58,693 nt of DNA from Bacteroidota bacterium (GTDB taxonomy: Bacteria > Bacteroidota > Ignavibacteria > Ignavibacteriales > Melioribacteraceae): assembly GCA_023453125.1 (NCBI GenBank), contig JAEXUB010000200.1:1-58693 (forward strand), read 5' to 3'. Positions 43,314 through 51,433 of the stretch are shown here, piece by piece (within the stretch, counting starts at the first letter, position 1; every line of letters begins with the position of its first letter). The notes under the pieces are model-generated. The model worked only from the letters and a program-made list of their open reading frames with translations, had not been told where the DNA came from and made no database searches. A program made the position numbers and the translations under genes.

Positions 43314-45308
43314 GTGCTCAACGGTATTGTAAATACTATCAGACAAAATTGCAGGCGGTGTTATTCCTGTGTAAGGGAATGCCCCGCCAAGGCAATCCGT
43401 GTTGACGGAGGACAGGCGGTTGTAATTGTGGACCGATGCATAAGCTGCGGCCACTGTGTTAAAACCTGTTCCCAGAATGCAAAGATTGTATTTAACAATG
43501 TACCACAGGTGCTTTATGAAATTCTTCCTGAAGGTAATGCAGTTGCCATTATTGCCCCCTCATTTGCAGCATCTTTTCCGGATAATTATTCAAAAGTGCC
43601 TACTGCACTAAGGGCAATCGGATTTACAAAAGTAATTGAAACTGCATTCGGCGCAGACCTTATCAGTCCTCTTTATCAGGAAATATTTGACAAGGATAAT
43701 ACAGGTACAATCATAAGCTCTGCTTGTCCGGCTATTTATAATTTTATTGAGAAGTATAATGTTGAACTTGTTCCGAATCTGGCAAAGGTAGTATCCCCGA
43801 TGATAGCGATGGGGAGATACGTTAAAAAGAATTTCGGAGAAGACACGAAAGTTGTTTTTATCGGCCCCTGTGTTGCTAAGAAAAGCGAATATATTGATGA
43901 AGATGTTGATGATGCCATAGACTCTGTAATTACATTCAGGGAACTGAAGGATATATTTGAGAAACTTAAGATCGATTTGGATAAACTGGAAGACTCGGAC
44001 CTTGATCCGCCCCACGCGGTTGTTGGAAAAACTTTTCCGCTTACCGGGGGACTGATAAAAACAGCGAAAATAGATTCTGATATATTGGCCAAGGATGTGA
44101 TTGTTGTTGAAGGCAAAGATAAGGTGATGGAAATAATCAACGATATCGCACAGAATAAGATAAAATCGAAATTTATTGATATTTTGTTCTGCGAAGGGTG
44201 TATAAGCGGCCCTGCAGTTGATTCGGATTTAAATTACTACTCCAGACGCGAGAAGGTGATTGATTATATCGATAATACGATTAACAGCGTTGACAAAAAT
44301 GTCTGGAAAAGTGAATTGTATAATTCGCGCGACCTTAACCTGTCGCGCGAGTTTACTCCCCGCAACCAGAAAAGAGTTACTCCCAGCGAGGAGGAAATTA
44401 AGAGAATACTTATTGGAACAAATAAGTTCACAAAGTCTGACGAGCTTAATTGCGGTGCCTGCGGGTATGCTACATGCCGCGAATATGCTATTGCCATCGG
44501 CAAAGGGCTTGCAGAAGAGGATATGTGCCTTCCATTTCTGATTGATAAGCTTGAAGAGGCTAATAGAGAATTGAAAAGCACACAGAATCAGCTTCATACT
44601 GCAGAAAAGCTTGCTTCAATCGGGCAGCTTGCCGCGGGTGTGGCGCACGAAATTAACAATCCGCTCGGTACAATAATGATTTATGCATCAATGCTGAAAA
44701 AAGAACTCGAAAGGAGCATTGAACTTTCAAAGCGGACCGATGATGTTAAAATGATTATTGAAGAAGCATCCCGGTGTAAAAATATTGTGTCTAATCTTCT
44801 CAATTTTGCCCGCCAGGGTAAGCTTAAGTTATCCAAAGTAAATATTGTTAGTATGCTGCAGGGAATAATAAAGTCGGTAAAATTAAATCCCCTGTACGAA
44901 AGCCTCTTTATAAATCTTAATATGACAGGGCAGATACCCGAGATAGATGCCGACGGTGATCAGCTTAAACAGGTATTTATAAACCTGATTAACAATGCCT
45001 GCGAAGCTGTTGAATTTTACGAAATAAAATCGGTTACTATAAACCTATCATTGAAAGATAATTTTGTAATTGCCGATATTATAGATACTGGATGCGGCAT
45101 TCCTGCCGAAAATATGAATAAACTTTTCACTCCTTTCTTTACGACAAAGAAAATGGGAAAGGGAACCGGATTGGGACTGCCGATAAGCTATGGAATTATA
45201 AAAATGCACAAAGGGGATATAAGGGTAAAGAGTACTCCTAACGGAGGCTCCACTTTTACTTTAAAACTGCCCCTTTGCCTAAATCTTCAACAAGTAATTG
45301 TAAATTAA
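43314..45308 (+). CDS. Hydrogenase-like sensor fused to a histidine kinase
   Basis: 664 residues from GTG 43314. Order: two [4Fe-4S] motifs ('CRRCYSCVRECP' from Cys13 and 'CISCGHCVKTC'), a hydrogenase large-subunit-like domain (about 70-330), an extra Fe-S motif 'CGACGYATC' (about 380), a short coil, and a histidine kinase with His445 in 'VAHEINNPLG' and ATP-binding 'DTGCGIP' and 'GTGLGLP'. The H-cluster loops are changed: 'SSACPAI' (Ala137-Cys138), 'GPCVAKK' (Cys186) and 'FCEGCISGP' (Cys293, Cys296). It lacks the proton-transfer Cys, as sensory hydrogenases do. Six bp separate it from hydA. Confidence 0.9.
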   Translation: MLNGIVNTIRQNCRRCYSCVRECPAKAIRVDGGQAVVIVDRCISCGHCVKTCSQNAKIVFNNVPQVLYEILPEGNAVAIIAPSFAASFPDNYSKVPTALRAIGFTKVIETAFGADLISPLYQEIFDKDNTGTIISSACPAIYNFIEKYNVELVPNLAKVVSPMIAMGRYVKKNFGEDTKVVFIGPCVAKKSEYIDEDVDDAIDSVITFRELKDIFEKLKIDLDKLEDSDLDPPHAVVGKTFPLTGGLIKTAKIDSDILAKDVIVVEGKDKVMEIINDIAQNKIKSKFIDILFCEGCISGPAVDSDLNYYSRREKVIDYIDNTINSVDKNVWKSELYNSRDLNLSREFTPRNQKRVTPSEEEIKRILIGTNKFTKSDELNCGACGYATCREYAIAIGKGLAEEDMCLPFLIDKLEEANRELKSTQNQLHTAEKLASIGQLAAGVAHEINNPLGTIMIYASMLKKELERSIELSKRTDDVKMIIEEASRCKNIVSNLLNFARQGKLKLSKVNIVSMLQGIIKSVKLNPLYESLFINLNMTGQIPEIDADGDQLKQVFINLINNACEAVEFYEIKSVTINLSLKDNFVIADIIDTGCGIPAENMNKLFTPFFTTKKMGKGTGLGLPISYGIIKMHKGDIRVKSTPNGGSTFTLKLPLCLNLQQVIVN

Positions 45309-45320
45309 AGGAGAATTGAG

Positions 45321-45728
45321 ATGAATTTGCTCGATAAAGTAAAAAAAGTGCTTATAGTTGATGATGATTTCGACCTTTTGGAACAAAATAAGATGCTTAT
45401 GGAAAGTAAGGGATTTACTGTAGTAACGGCTGAATCGGGAAAAGAAGGATTTGAAGTCTTTCAAAAGGAAAAACCGGATGCAGCTATTATTGACCTTATA
45501 ATGGAGGAGATGGACTCCGGTTTTATTCTTTGCCATAAGATCAAAAAGACAGAACACGGCAAAAAAATACCCGTTTTCATGTTGACTTCTGCAACATACG
45601 AGACCGGATTCAAATTTAATTCTTCTACAAAAGAAGAAAAAGATTGGATAAAATGCGACGGATTGCTCAATAAGCCGGTAGTTGTTGAAGAATTATTATC
45701 AAAAATGGAAAATTATTTCGGTTTATAG
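45321..45728 (+). CDS. Single-domain response regulator
   Basis: 135 residues of receiver domain only, no output domain. Acidic pocket 'IVDDD', phospho-acceptor Asp58 in 'IIDLIMEEMDSGF' and the conserved Lys in 'LLNKPV'. GGAG precedes the ATG, 12 bp after the sensor kinase, the obvious phosphodonor. The unusual 'EEMDSGF' after the Asp recurs as 'DEPDDGF' in the regulator at 47301, so the two are relatives, perhaps with the same kind of partner. Confidence 0.9.
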   Translation: MNLLDKVKKVLIVDDDFDLLEQNKMLMESKGFTVVTAESGKEGFEVFQKEKPDAAIIDLIMEEMDSGFILCHKIKKTEHGKKIPVFMLTSATYETGFKFNSSTKEEKDWIKCDGLLNKPVVVEELLSKMENYFGL

Positions 45729-45804
45729 GAAAAATAAATTATATTTCAGTGTCCTATATCTTATTTTAGGTTTTGTACACTAATTCCGATATAGTTTGCC
45801 AGAA
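45729..45804. promoter_or_regulatory. 76-bp gap before the hybrid kinase, with CAGTGTC motif
   Basis: The gap contains CAGTGTC at 45747-45753, a sequence also found at 39025 (before hydC1) and at 12249 (before gcvP). No clear promoter can be named. The gap may give the second part of the island its own start. Confidence 0.35.
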
Positions 45805-47274
45805 ATGAAACCAAATATTCTCATTGTTGACGATGAGAGAGGCCTGCGAATAGGAACTGCAAGGCTGTTGGAAGAAGAAGGATACGAAGTTACTGCTGCC
45901 GAGAACGGATACGAAGGAATTGCGCTAGGTACTTCATGTAATTTTGACATTGCCATTATCGACATGAAGATGCCCGATATAGATGGACTGGATGTTTTAA
46001 GTGCGATAAAAAAGGTTTTTCCAAACACCATTTGCATAGTGGCAACAGCATTTGCCAGTTACGATACGGCTATTGAGGCCACACGGCTTGGGGCTTTCAG
46101 TTATATTCCAAAGCCATTCACTCCCGATGAATTAATTTACCAGTTAAAGCTTGCATACCAGCAGAGAACCCTACTTCTTGAGGCGGAACGCCTTAAGAAG
46201 GAAAGGGAAGAGCAGATGCTCGAAATAGCCAATGAGAAATCGCGTCTTAATACAATAATAAAATCTATCAGCGACGGGGTGCTTGTTTTCAACAAAGAAG
46301 GACTCGTTGTCTATTTTAACTCCAGTGCCCTGAAATATCTCGATTTAAAAGAAATAAAAATCGGGGAACCGATTCCCAAAAATATTCCCACCCAGATTAC
46401 CGCATTGATAAATAAATACATTGAATCGGAAGAGTTTATTGAAAAATCTTTTATGACTCAGGTGGACATTCTTCCTCATAATGAATTGATTGTTGAAGCT
46501 GTATGTTCGCCGATAAAAAATTCCGATAAAACACTTGCCGGTGTGGTTGTAGTTTTAAGAAATATAACAGAAATGAAGAAAGTTGAACTGATAAAATCTC
46601 AGTTCGTTTCTATGGTTGCACACGAATTAAAAACCCCTATGGCTGCAGTTCAGGGGTTTTTGAATATAATGCTGGACGGACAAATTCCTCTTACCTATGA
46701 AAAGCAGCAGGAATACCTCTCCCGGTCCGTTGTCCGCCTTAAGAGTCTGCTTGATCTTGTTAATGACCTTCTGGATATATCGAGAATGGAACTCAAAACC
46801 AAGCAGAGAGAGATCGTAAATATCGATTTGGTCGAAGTAGTTAAATCGACCGTGCTTATGTTAGAACTGGAAATTGAGAAGAAGGGGATTGTTATAATCC
46901 AGGAATTCGGAGACAATTTACCGGTTATTAAAGCCGATTTAAATGAAATTACCCGCGTTATTACCAATCTTCTCAGCAACGCGATTAAATATAATGTTGA
47001 CAGGGGAAAGGTAACAATTTCTCTGGCCTCTGAGCAGAATTATCTGGTCATTAAGATAAGCGATACCGGTATTGGTATGAAACCGGAGGAAACCGCTAAT
47101 CTTTTCCAGGAATTCTTCAGGGCGAAAAACGAAAAAACCCGGAATATTTCGGGTACCGGCTTAGGACTTACTATTGTTAAACGTATTATTGAGTCGTACA
47201 ATGGAAAGATTAAAGTCTCTTCAGAGTACGGAAAAGGCACTGAATTTATTATTCAATTCCCCATAAACACATAA
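45805..47274 (+). CDS. Receiver-PAS-histidine kinase hybrid
   Basis: 489 residues from ATG 45805 (an in-frame TTG at 45796 is the alternative). Order: receiver domain with Asp53 in 'IIDMKMPDIDGLD', a coil, a PAS domain (about 145-260), HisKA with His273 in 'MVAHELKTPMAAV', and an ATPase domain ('NLLSNAIKYN', 'DTGIGM', 'GTGLGLTIV'). No membrane segment, so it is cytoplasmic. The N-terminal receiver suggests that it takes phosphate from another kinase, such as the hydrogenase-like sensor, and passes it on to the downstream regulator. Confidence 0.92.
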   Translation: MKPNILIVDDERGLRIGTARLLEEEGYEVTAAENGYEGIALGTSCNFDIAIIDMKMPDIDGLDVLSAIKKVFPNTICIVATAFASYDTAIEATRLGAFSYIPKPFTPDELIYQLKLAYQQRTLLLEAERLKKEREEQMLEIANEKSRLNTIIKSISDGVLVFNKEGLVVYFNSSALKYLDLKEIKIGEPIPKNIPTQITALINKYIESEEFIEKSFMTQVDILPHNELIVEAVCSPIKNSDKTLAGVVVVLRNITEMKKVELIKSQFVSMVAHELKTPMAAVQGFLNIMLDGQIPLTYEKQQEYLSRSVVRLKSLLDLVNDLLDISRMELKTKQREIVNIDLVEVVKSTVLMLELEIEKKGIVIIQEFGDNLPVIKADLNEITRVITNLLSNAIKYNVDRGKVTISLASEQNYLVIKISDTGIGMKPEETANLFQEFFRAKNEKTRNISGTGLGLTIVKRIIESYNGKIKVSSEYGKGTEFIIQFPINT

Positions 47275-47300
47275 ACTAACTAAACAGTAGGAGTTAAAAC

Positions 47301-47672
47301 ATGGCACTTATAGCAATTATCGACGACGATCCCGATATCCTAGAAGCCAGCAGCCTTGTTCTTAAATCGAAAGGTTACGATGTTGTTACGGCAAACAACC
47401 CGACCGACGGATATAAGATCATCATTGAAAAAGCGCCTCAACTTATTATTCTCGATGTAATGATGGATGAACCAGATGACGGATTCTTTTTAGCGCAGAA
47501 ACTAAGAAAAGAGAAAATCACGACTCCAATTCTTATGTATACTTCAATCTCTAAAGCAGTCGGATTGGATTATGATAAGAGCGAATTGATTCCGGTTGAC
47601 GATTTTGTTGAAAAACCGATTTCTCCGGAACAGCTCGCAGCCAAAGTTCAAAAATTGTTACATAAGAATTAA
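47301..47672 (+). CDS. Single-domain response regulator
   Basis: 123 residues, receiver only. 'IIDDDPD' gives the acidic pocket, Asp52 in 'ILDVMMDEPDDGF' is the phospho-acceptor, and 'VEKPISP' holds the conserved Lys. It lies 26 bp after the hybrid kinase and 13 bp before the second hydC, so it is co-transcribed with the second hydrogenase set. It has no DNA-binding domain, so its output must be by protein contact or by phosphotransfer. Confidence 0.9.
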   Translation: MALIAIIDDDPDILEASSLVLKSKGYDVVTANNPTDGYKIIIEKAPQLIILDVMMDEPDDGFFLAQKLRKEKITTPILMYTSISKAVGLDYDKSELIPVDDFVEKPISPEQLAAKVQKLLHKN

Positions 47673-47685
47673 GGGGCCAGACAAT

Positions 47686-48159
47686 ATGCTAGTATTAGAA
47701 AAAAATGCGCTGACAGACGAAATTGAACAGCTAGTTGAAAAATACGGTAAAGACCGTTCTTCGCTTCTTCCTATTCTTCAGGATATTCAGAGAAAACACA
47801 GATATATTTCTGATTTCGCCCAGCAGGAAGTTGCGCGTATTCTCGATATTCACCCGGTTGAAGTATGCAGTGTAATCTCCTTTTACGCCTTTCTCAATAC
47901 TGTTCCAAAAGGAAAAAACATTGTACGCTTATGCCAGACTATTTCATGCGATTTTCAGGGTAAAGCAGCAGTTGCAAAGGCTATTGAAAGAGAACTTGGT
48001 ATTTCATTCGGCGAAACCACCAAGGACAATAAAATTACTCTTGAATATGCTAACTGCCTTGGAATGTGCGATCAGGGACCCGCTCTTCTGGTTAATGACA
48101 AGATTTATTCCCATTTAACACCGGAAAAGGCTGTCCAAATCCTAAGTGAGATAAAGTGA
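47686..48159 (+). CDS. hydC: [FeFe]-hydrogenase subunit HydC (NuoE-like), second set
   Basis: 157 residues from ATG 47686; the longer frame from 47596 would overlap the regulator gene and adds nothing family-like. Cluster cysteines Cys83, Cys88 ('CQTISC') and Cys124, Cys128 ('CLGMC'). Only the general fold and cysteine pattern are shared with the first HydC, so this is an old paralogue, not a recent copy. Seven bp separate it from hydB2, which has GAGGAG before its ATG. Confidence 0.93.
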   Translation: MLVLEKNALTDEIEQLVEKYGKDRSSLLPILQDIQRKHRYISDFAQQEVARILDIHPVEVCSVISFYAFLNTVPKGKNIVRLCQTISCDFQGKAAVAKAIERELGISFGETTKDNKITLEYANCLGMCDQGPALLVNDKIYSHLTPEKAVQILSEIK

Positions 48160-48166
48160 GGAGAAT

Positions 48167-49369
48167 ATGGAAATGAAAAATAATAGAACAGGTACCGTAA
48201 TCTTCTCCGAATATAAAAGAGGGGAAGGAATTAGAAAAGCACTCGAAAAATCGCGCGAAGACGTGTTATTTGAAGTCCGCGAATCTAAGCTTAAAGGCAG
48301 AGGGGGTGCAGGCTTCCCGACTGCTACAAAATGGATGCTAACAGCAGCAGCCAAATCGGATGTTAAATATGTAATCTGCAATGCCGACGAAGGGGAACCG
48401 GGAACGTTCAAAGACAGAGTCCTTCTGCTTGAATACCCGGAACTTGTTTTTGACGGAATGGTTATTGGCGGATATGTAATTGGCGCTGCAGAAGGTATTC
48501 TCTACCTGCGCGGCGAGTATGAATATATGCTCCAGTCACTTGAAGATTATCTTGAAGAAATGAGAAAAGACAACCTTTTAGGGAAAGACATTCTCGGAAA
48601 GAAAGGATTTAATTTTGATATTAAGATAAGGCTTGGTGCAGGAGCCTATGTATGCGGCGAAGAAACCGCTCTTATCGAATCCCTTGAAGGGCACAGGGGA
48701 GAGGCACGAAACAGGCCTCCTTTCCCGGTTAACAGGGGATTTATGCATAAACCAACTACTGTAAACAATGTTGAAACCTTTGCTGCCGTTTCCCACATTT
48801 CGATTAAAGGGGGAGCATGGTATGCAAAGCACGGCACAGACAAATCATCCGGTTCAAAACTATTCTCCATTTCGGGGGATTGCGAGAAACCGGGAGTTTA
48901 TGAACTCCCCTGGGGGACTAAGATTTCAGAACTGCTCGAGATTGTAGGAGCAAAGAATACAAAGGCAGTTCAGGTTGGCGGAGCATCCGGCATCTGCCTG
49001 CCGAAATCGCAGTTCGACAGGACACTGGCTTACGAAGATGCCGCAACAGGCGGTTCCATAATGGTATTCAACGAAAGCCGCAATATGCTAGAAGTTCTTA
49101 AGAACTTTATGGAATTTTTCGTTGAAGAATCGTGCGGTCAATGCACCCCCTGCCGTATAGGCAATACTAAATTGCTGGAAGGGGTAGAAATGATAGAAAA
49201 CGGTTCATTTACCTTTAATTATATAAATAAATTAAAGGACTTAGGAAAAACAATGCAAGTTGCTTCTAAGTGCGGATTAGGCCAGTCCAGCCCAAATTCA
49301 TTTATATCTATTCTTGAAAATTTTAAGGATGAAATATTCAATGGCAACGGAGGGGTTCATGCAAAATAA
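48167..49369 (+). CDS. hydB: [FeFe]-hydrogenase subunit HydB (NuoF-like), short form
   Basis: 400 residues, containing only the NuoF core: NADH/FMN domain ('GRGGAGFPTATKW', 'NADEGEPGTFKDR', 'GAGAYVCGEETAL'), the SLBB part, and the [4Fe-4S] site ('ESCGQCTPC', 'CGLGQ'). It lacks both the N-terminal thioredoxin-like domain and the C-terminal double [4Fe-4S] ferredoxin domain of the first HydB. It may thus use NAD(P)H without the ferredoxin branch, or rely on another protein. Its stop overlaps the start of hydA2. Confidence 0.93.
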   Translation: MEMKNNRTGTVIFSEYKRGEGIRKALEKSREDVLFEVRESKLKGRGGAGFPTATKWMLTAAAKSDVKYVICNADEGEPGTFKDRVLLLEYPELVFDGMVIGGYVIGAAEGILYLRGEYEYMLQSLEDYLEEMRKDNLLGKDILGKKGFNFDIKIRLGAGAYVCGEETALIESLEGHRGEARNRPPFPVNRGFMHKPTTVNNVETFAAVSHISIKGGAWYAKHGTDKSSGSKLFSISGDCEKPGVYELPWGTKISELLEIVGAKNTKAVQVGGASGICLPKSQFDRTLAYEDAATGGSIMVFNESRNMLEVLKNFMEFFVEESCGQCTPCRIGNTKLLEGVEMIENGSFTFNYINKLKDLGKTMQVASKCGLGQSSPNSFISILENFKDEIFNGNGGVHAK

Positions 49370-51278
49370 AGATAATAAAAGAGCACCGGTAAGCCAGACT
49401 GCTCATACAATTGAGAAACCGGCTGACCTTAATACAATAGGCGGAATGATTACTGTTGAGATAAATGATAAAAGCGTTTCCGTGCCACTTGGTACCACAA
49501 TCCTTGAAGCGTGCCGCCAGGAAGGAATTCATATTCCTACACTGTGCCACCACGACGATCTCTGCGTGGCTGGCGTTTGCCGTGTCTGCGTGGTTGAGGT
49601 TGAGGGAATGAGAACCTTGCAGGCATCCTGCGCTTATCCGATTTCCGCTCCGATGAAAATTAAAACATCTACCCCCTCCGTTAGAAAAGCCAGAAGGCAT
49701 ATTATTGACCTCCTCCTGAGCGAGCATTATGGAGAATGCTACTCCTGTTTCAGAAACGGGAAATGCGAACTCCAGAGCCTGGCAAAGGAATATGGTGTTG
49801 ATGAATATACTTTTGGCCATGTTGACAAGCCAACCTACGAAGTGGATAATTCTTCTTACTCCGTAATCAGGGATATGAGCAAATGCGTCCTCTGCAAGAG
49901 ATGCGTAAGAACCTGTATCGACCTTCAGGAGGTCGGTGTTCTTGAGGCAATTGACAGAGGGGATAAGACCAGAATTTCTACATTTATGGATAAGCCTCTT
50001 TCAGACGTAATTTGTATTAACTGCGGACAGTGCATCAACCGGTGCCCGACAGCTGCATTAAGAGCAAATGATCCTTCGGATGAAATCTGGGCTGCAATTG
50101 ACGATCCGAAAAAACATGTGGTAATTCAGACCGCTCCTTCACCCCGTGCGGCTATTGGAGAAGAATTCGGACTTCCTGCCGGACATTCAATGACTATGGA
50201 ATTGAATACAGCACTCCGCCGTATCGGATTCGATAAAGTATTCGATACTAACTTTACCGCAGATTTAACCATTTTTGAAGAGGGAACAGAACTCATTCTC
50301 CGTTTATACAAAGCGCTTGTTAAAAAAGAGCCTAATATTGCTCTTCCTCAGTTTACTTCCTGTTCTCCAGGATGGGTTAAATATCTTGAGCACTTCTATC
50401 CGGATTATATTCCAAACCTCAGTTCGGCAAAATCGCCTCAGCAGATGTTCGGTGCAATTTTAAAGACTTTCTATGCTCAGAAAGCAGGTATTGACCCGGC
50501 TGACATAGTCTCGGTTGCAGTAATGCCCTGTTCGGCAAAGAAATTTGAATGCAACCGTCCAGAAATGGCAGACAGCGGCTTTAAGGATGTAGATTACGGC
50601 CTTACAACCCGTGAGCTTGCCAGAATGATTAAGGAAGCAGGAATTAACCTTCCTGAGATGCCAAAGAGCCATTTCGATACTCCATTCGGAGATGCTTCGG
50701 GTGCGGGACTCATATTCGGCGCTACAGGCGGTGTAATGGAAGCTGCTGTAAGAAGCGTTGTTGAATTCGTTCTCGGCGTTCAGGTTGAAGATGTATTCGC
50801 AAAAGCCAATGTATTGCCTGTAAGAGGATTTGAAGGAGTAAAATATGTCGAATTGCCTTTAGGCGATAAGATGGGACCGGTTCCGGATATCCTGAAACCT
50901 CTGGTTCCTAACTGGGATTGGCTGAAGGGAGCAACTCTAAAGGTTGCAGTTGCTCACGGAACTGCCAATGCCAAGAAGATTATGGAAGATATAAAGGCAG
51001 GCGGAAAGTTCAGTGAATGCCACTTTATAGAATTTATGGCCTGTCCGGGAGGTTGTATTGGAGGGGGCGGTCAGCCGATTCCAACCACTCTCGAAATCAG
51101 GAAAAAACGCGCTGAAGCAATCTATGCCGAAGACGAATCCCTTGAAATACGCAAGGCGCATGATAACCCGAATGTATTAAGAATTTATAATGAATTCTTT
51201 ACTGAAGGGCCGTGCAGTCATCTATCGCATGAACTGCTGCATACTCATTATACTCCGCGCGGCAAATATATTGCATAA
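49359..51278 (+). CDS. hydA: [FeFe]-hydrogenase catalytic subunit HydA, second set, variant L1
   Basis: 639 residues from ATG 49359 (GGAGG 5 bp ahead; ATG 49341 is an alternative). It has the [2Fe-2S], His-Cys3 ('HYGECYSCFRNGKC'), two [4Fe-4S] motifs and the H-cluster domain, with about 40 extra N-terminal residues and an insertion before L3. L2 'MPCSAKKFE' (Cys391) and L3 'MACPGGCIGGGGQP' (Cys562, Cys566) are normal, but L1 reads 'TSCSPGW': Ser336 replaces the second Cys, an H-cluster cubane ligand in known enzymes. The overlap with hydB2 is 11 bp. A strong terminator follows. Confidence 0.95.
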   Translation: MQNKDNKRAPVSQTAHTIEKPADLNTIGGMITVEINDKSVSVPLGTTILEACRQEGIHIPTLCHHDDLCVAGVCRVCVVEVEGMRTLQASCAYPISAPMKIKTSTPSVRKARRHIIDLLLSEHYGECYSCFRNGKCELQSLAKEYGVDEYTFGHVDKPTYEVDNSSYSVIRDMSKCVLCKRCVRTCIDLQEVGVLEAIDRGDKTRISTFMDKPLSDVICINCGQCINRCPTAALRANDPSDEIWAAIDDPKKHVVIQTAPSPRAAIGEEFGLPAGHSMTMELNTALRRIGFDKVFDTNFTADLTIFEEGTELILRLYKALVKKEPNIALPQFTSCSPGWVKYLEHFYPDYIPNLSSAKSPQQMFGAILKTFYAQKAGIDPADIVSVAVMPCSAKKFECNRPEMADSGFKDVDYGLTTRELARMIKEAGINLPEMPKSHFDTPFGDASGAGLIFGATGGVMEAAVRSVVEFVLGVQVEDVFAKANVLPVRGFEGVKYVELPLGDKMGPVPDILKPLVPNWDWLKGATLKVAVAHGTANAKKIMEDIKAGGKFSECHFIEFMACPGGCIGGGGQPIPTTLEIRKKRAEAIYAEDESLEIRKAHDNPNVLRIYNEFFTEGPCSHLSHELLHTHYTPRGKYIA

Positions 51279-51290
51279 ACTTGTCTTTAG

Positions 51291-51319
51291 AGCCCGGCAG
51301 TCAAATGCCGGGCTTTTTT
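51291..51319 (+). terminator. Intrinsic terminator closing the hydrogenase island
   Basis: 9-bp GC-rich stem AGCCCGGCA/TGCCGGGCT (51291-51299 with 51306-51314), 6-nt loop, then TTTTT. Confidence 0.95.
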
Positions 51320-51433
51320 CTAAATTCAAAAAAAAATAATGCAAAAAAAATAAAATAGTAATATCTTGTGCTATTATCTTAATATACTGTTTTATTAGAT
51401 AACTATTTGTCTGATGAAATGTAAGCGGTTTTT

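Noticed and set aside
46030..46056. TGGCA...TTTGCC sequence resembling a second sigma-54 promoter
   Set aside because: The GG-to-GC spacing is 11 nt, not 10, and it lies inside the hybrid kinase coding region.
49338..49820. Minus-strand frame of 160 codons over the start of hydA2
   Set aside because: Antisense to an Fe-S protein gene; its cysteines and histidines come from the complementary codons.
39088..51278. Hydrogenase sets as a recent tandem duplication
   Set aside because: HydB differs in domain content and HydC/HydA differ in length and loops, so the sets are old paralogues or separate acquisitions.
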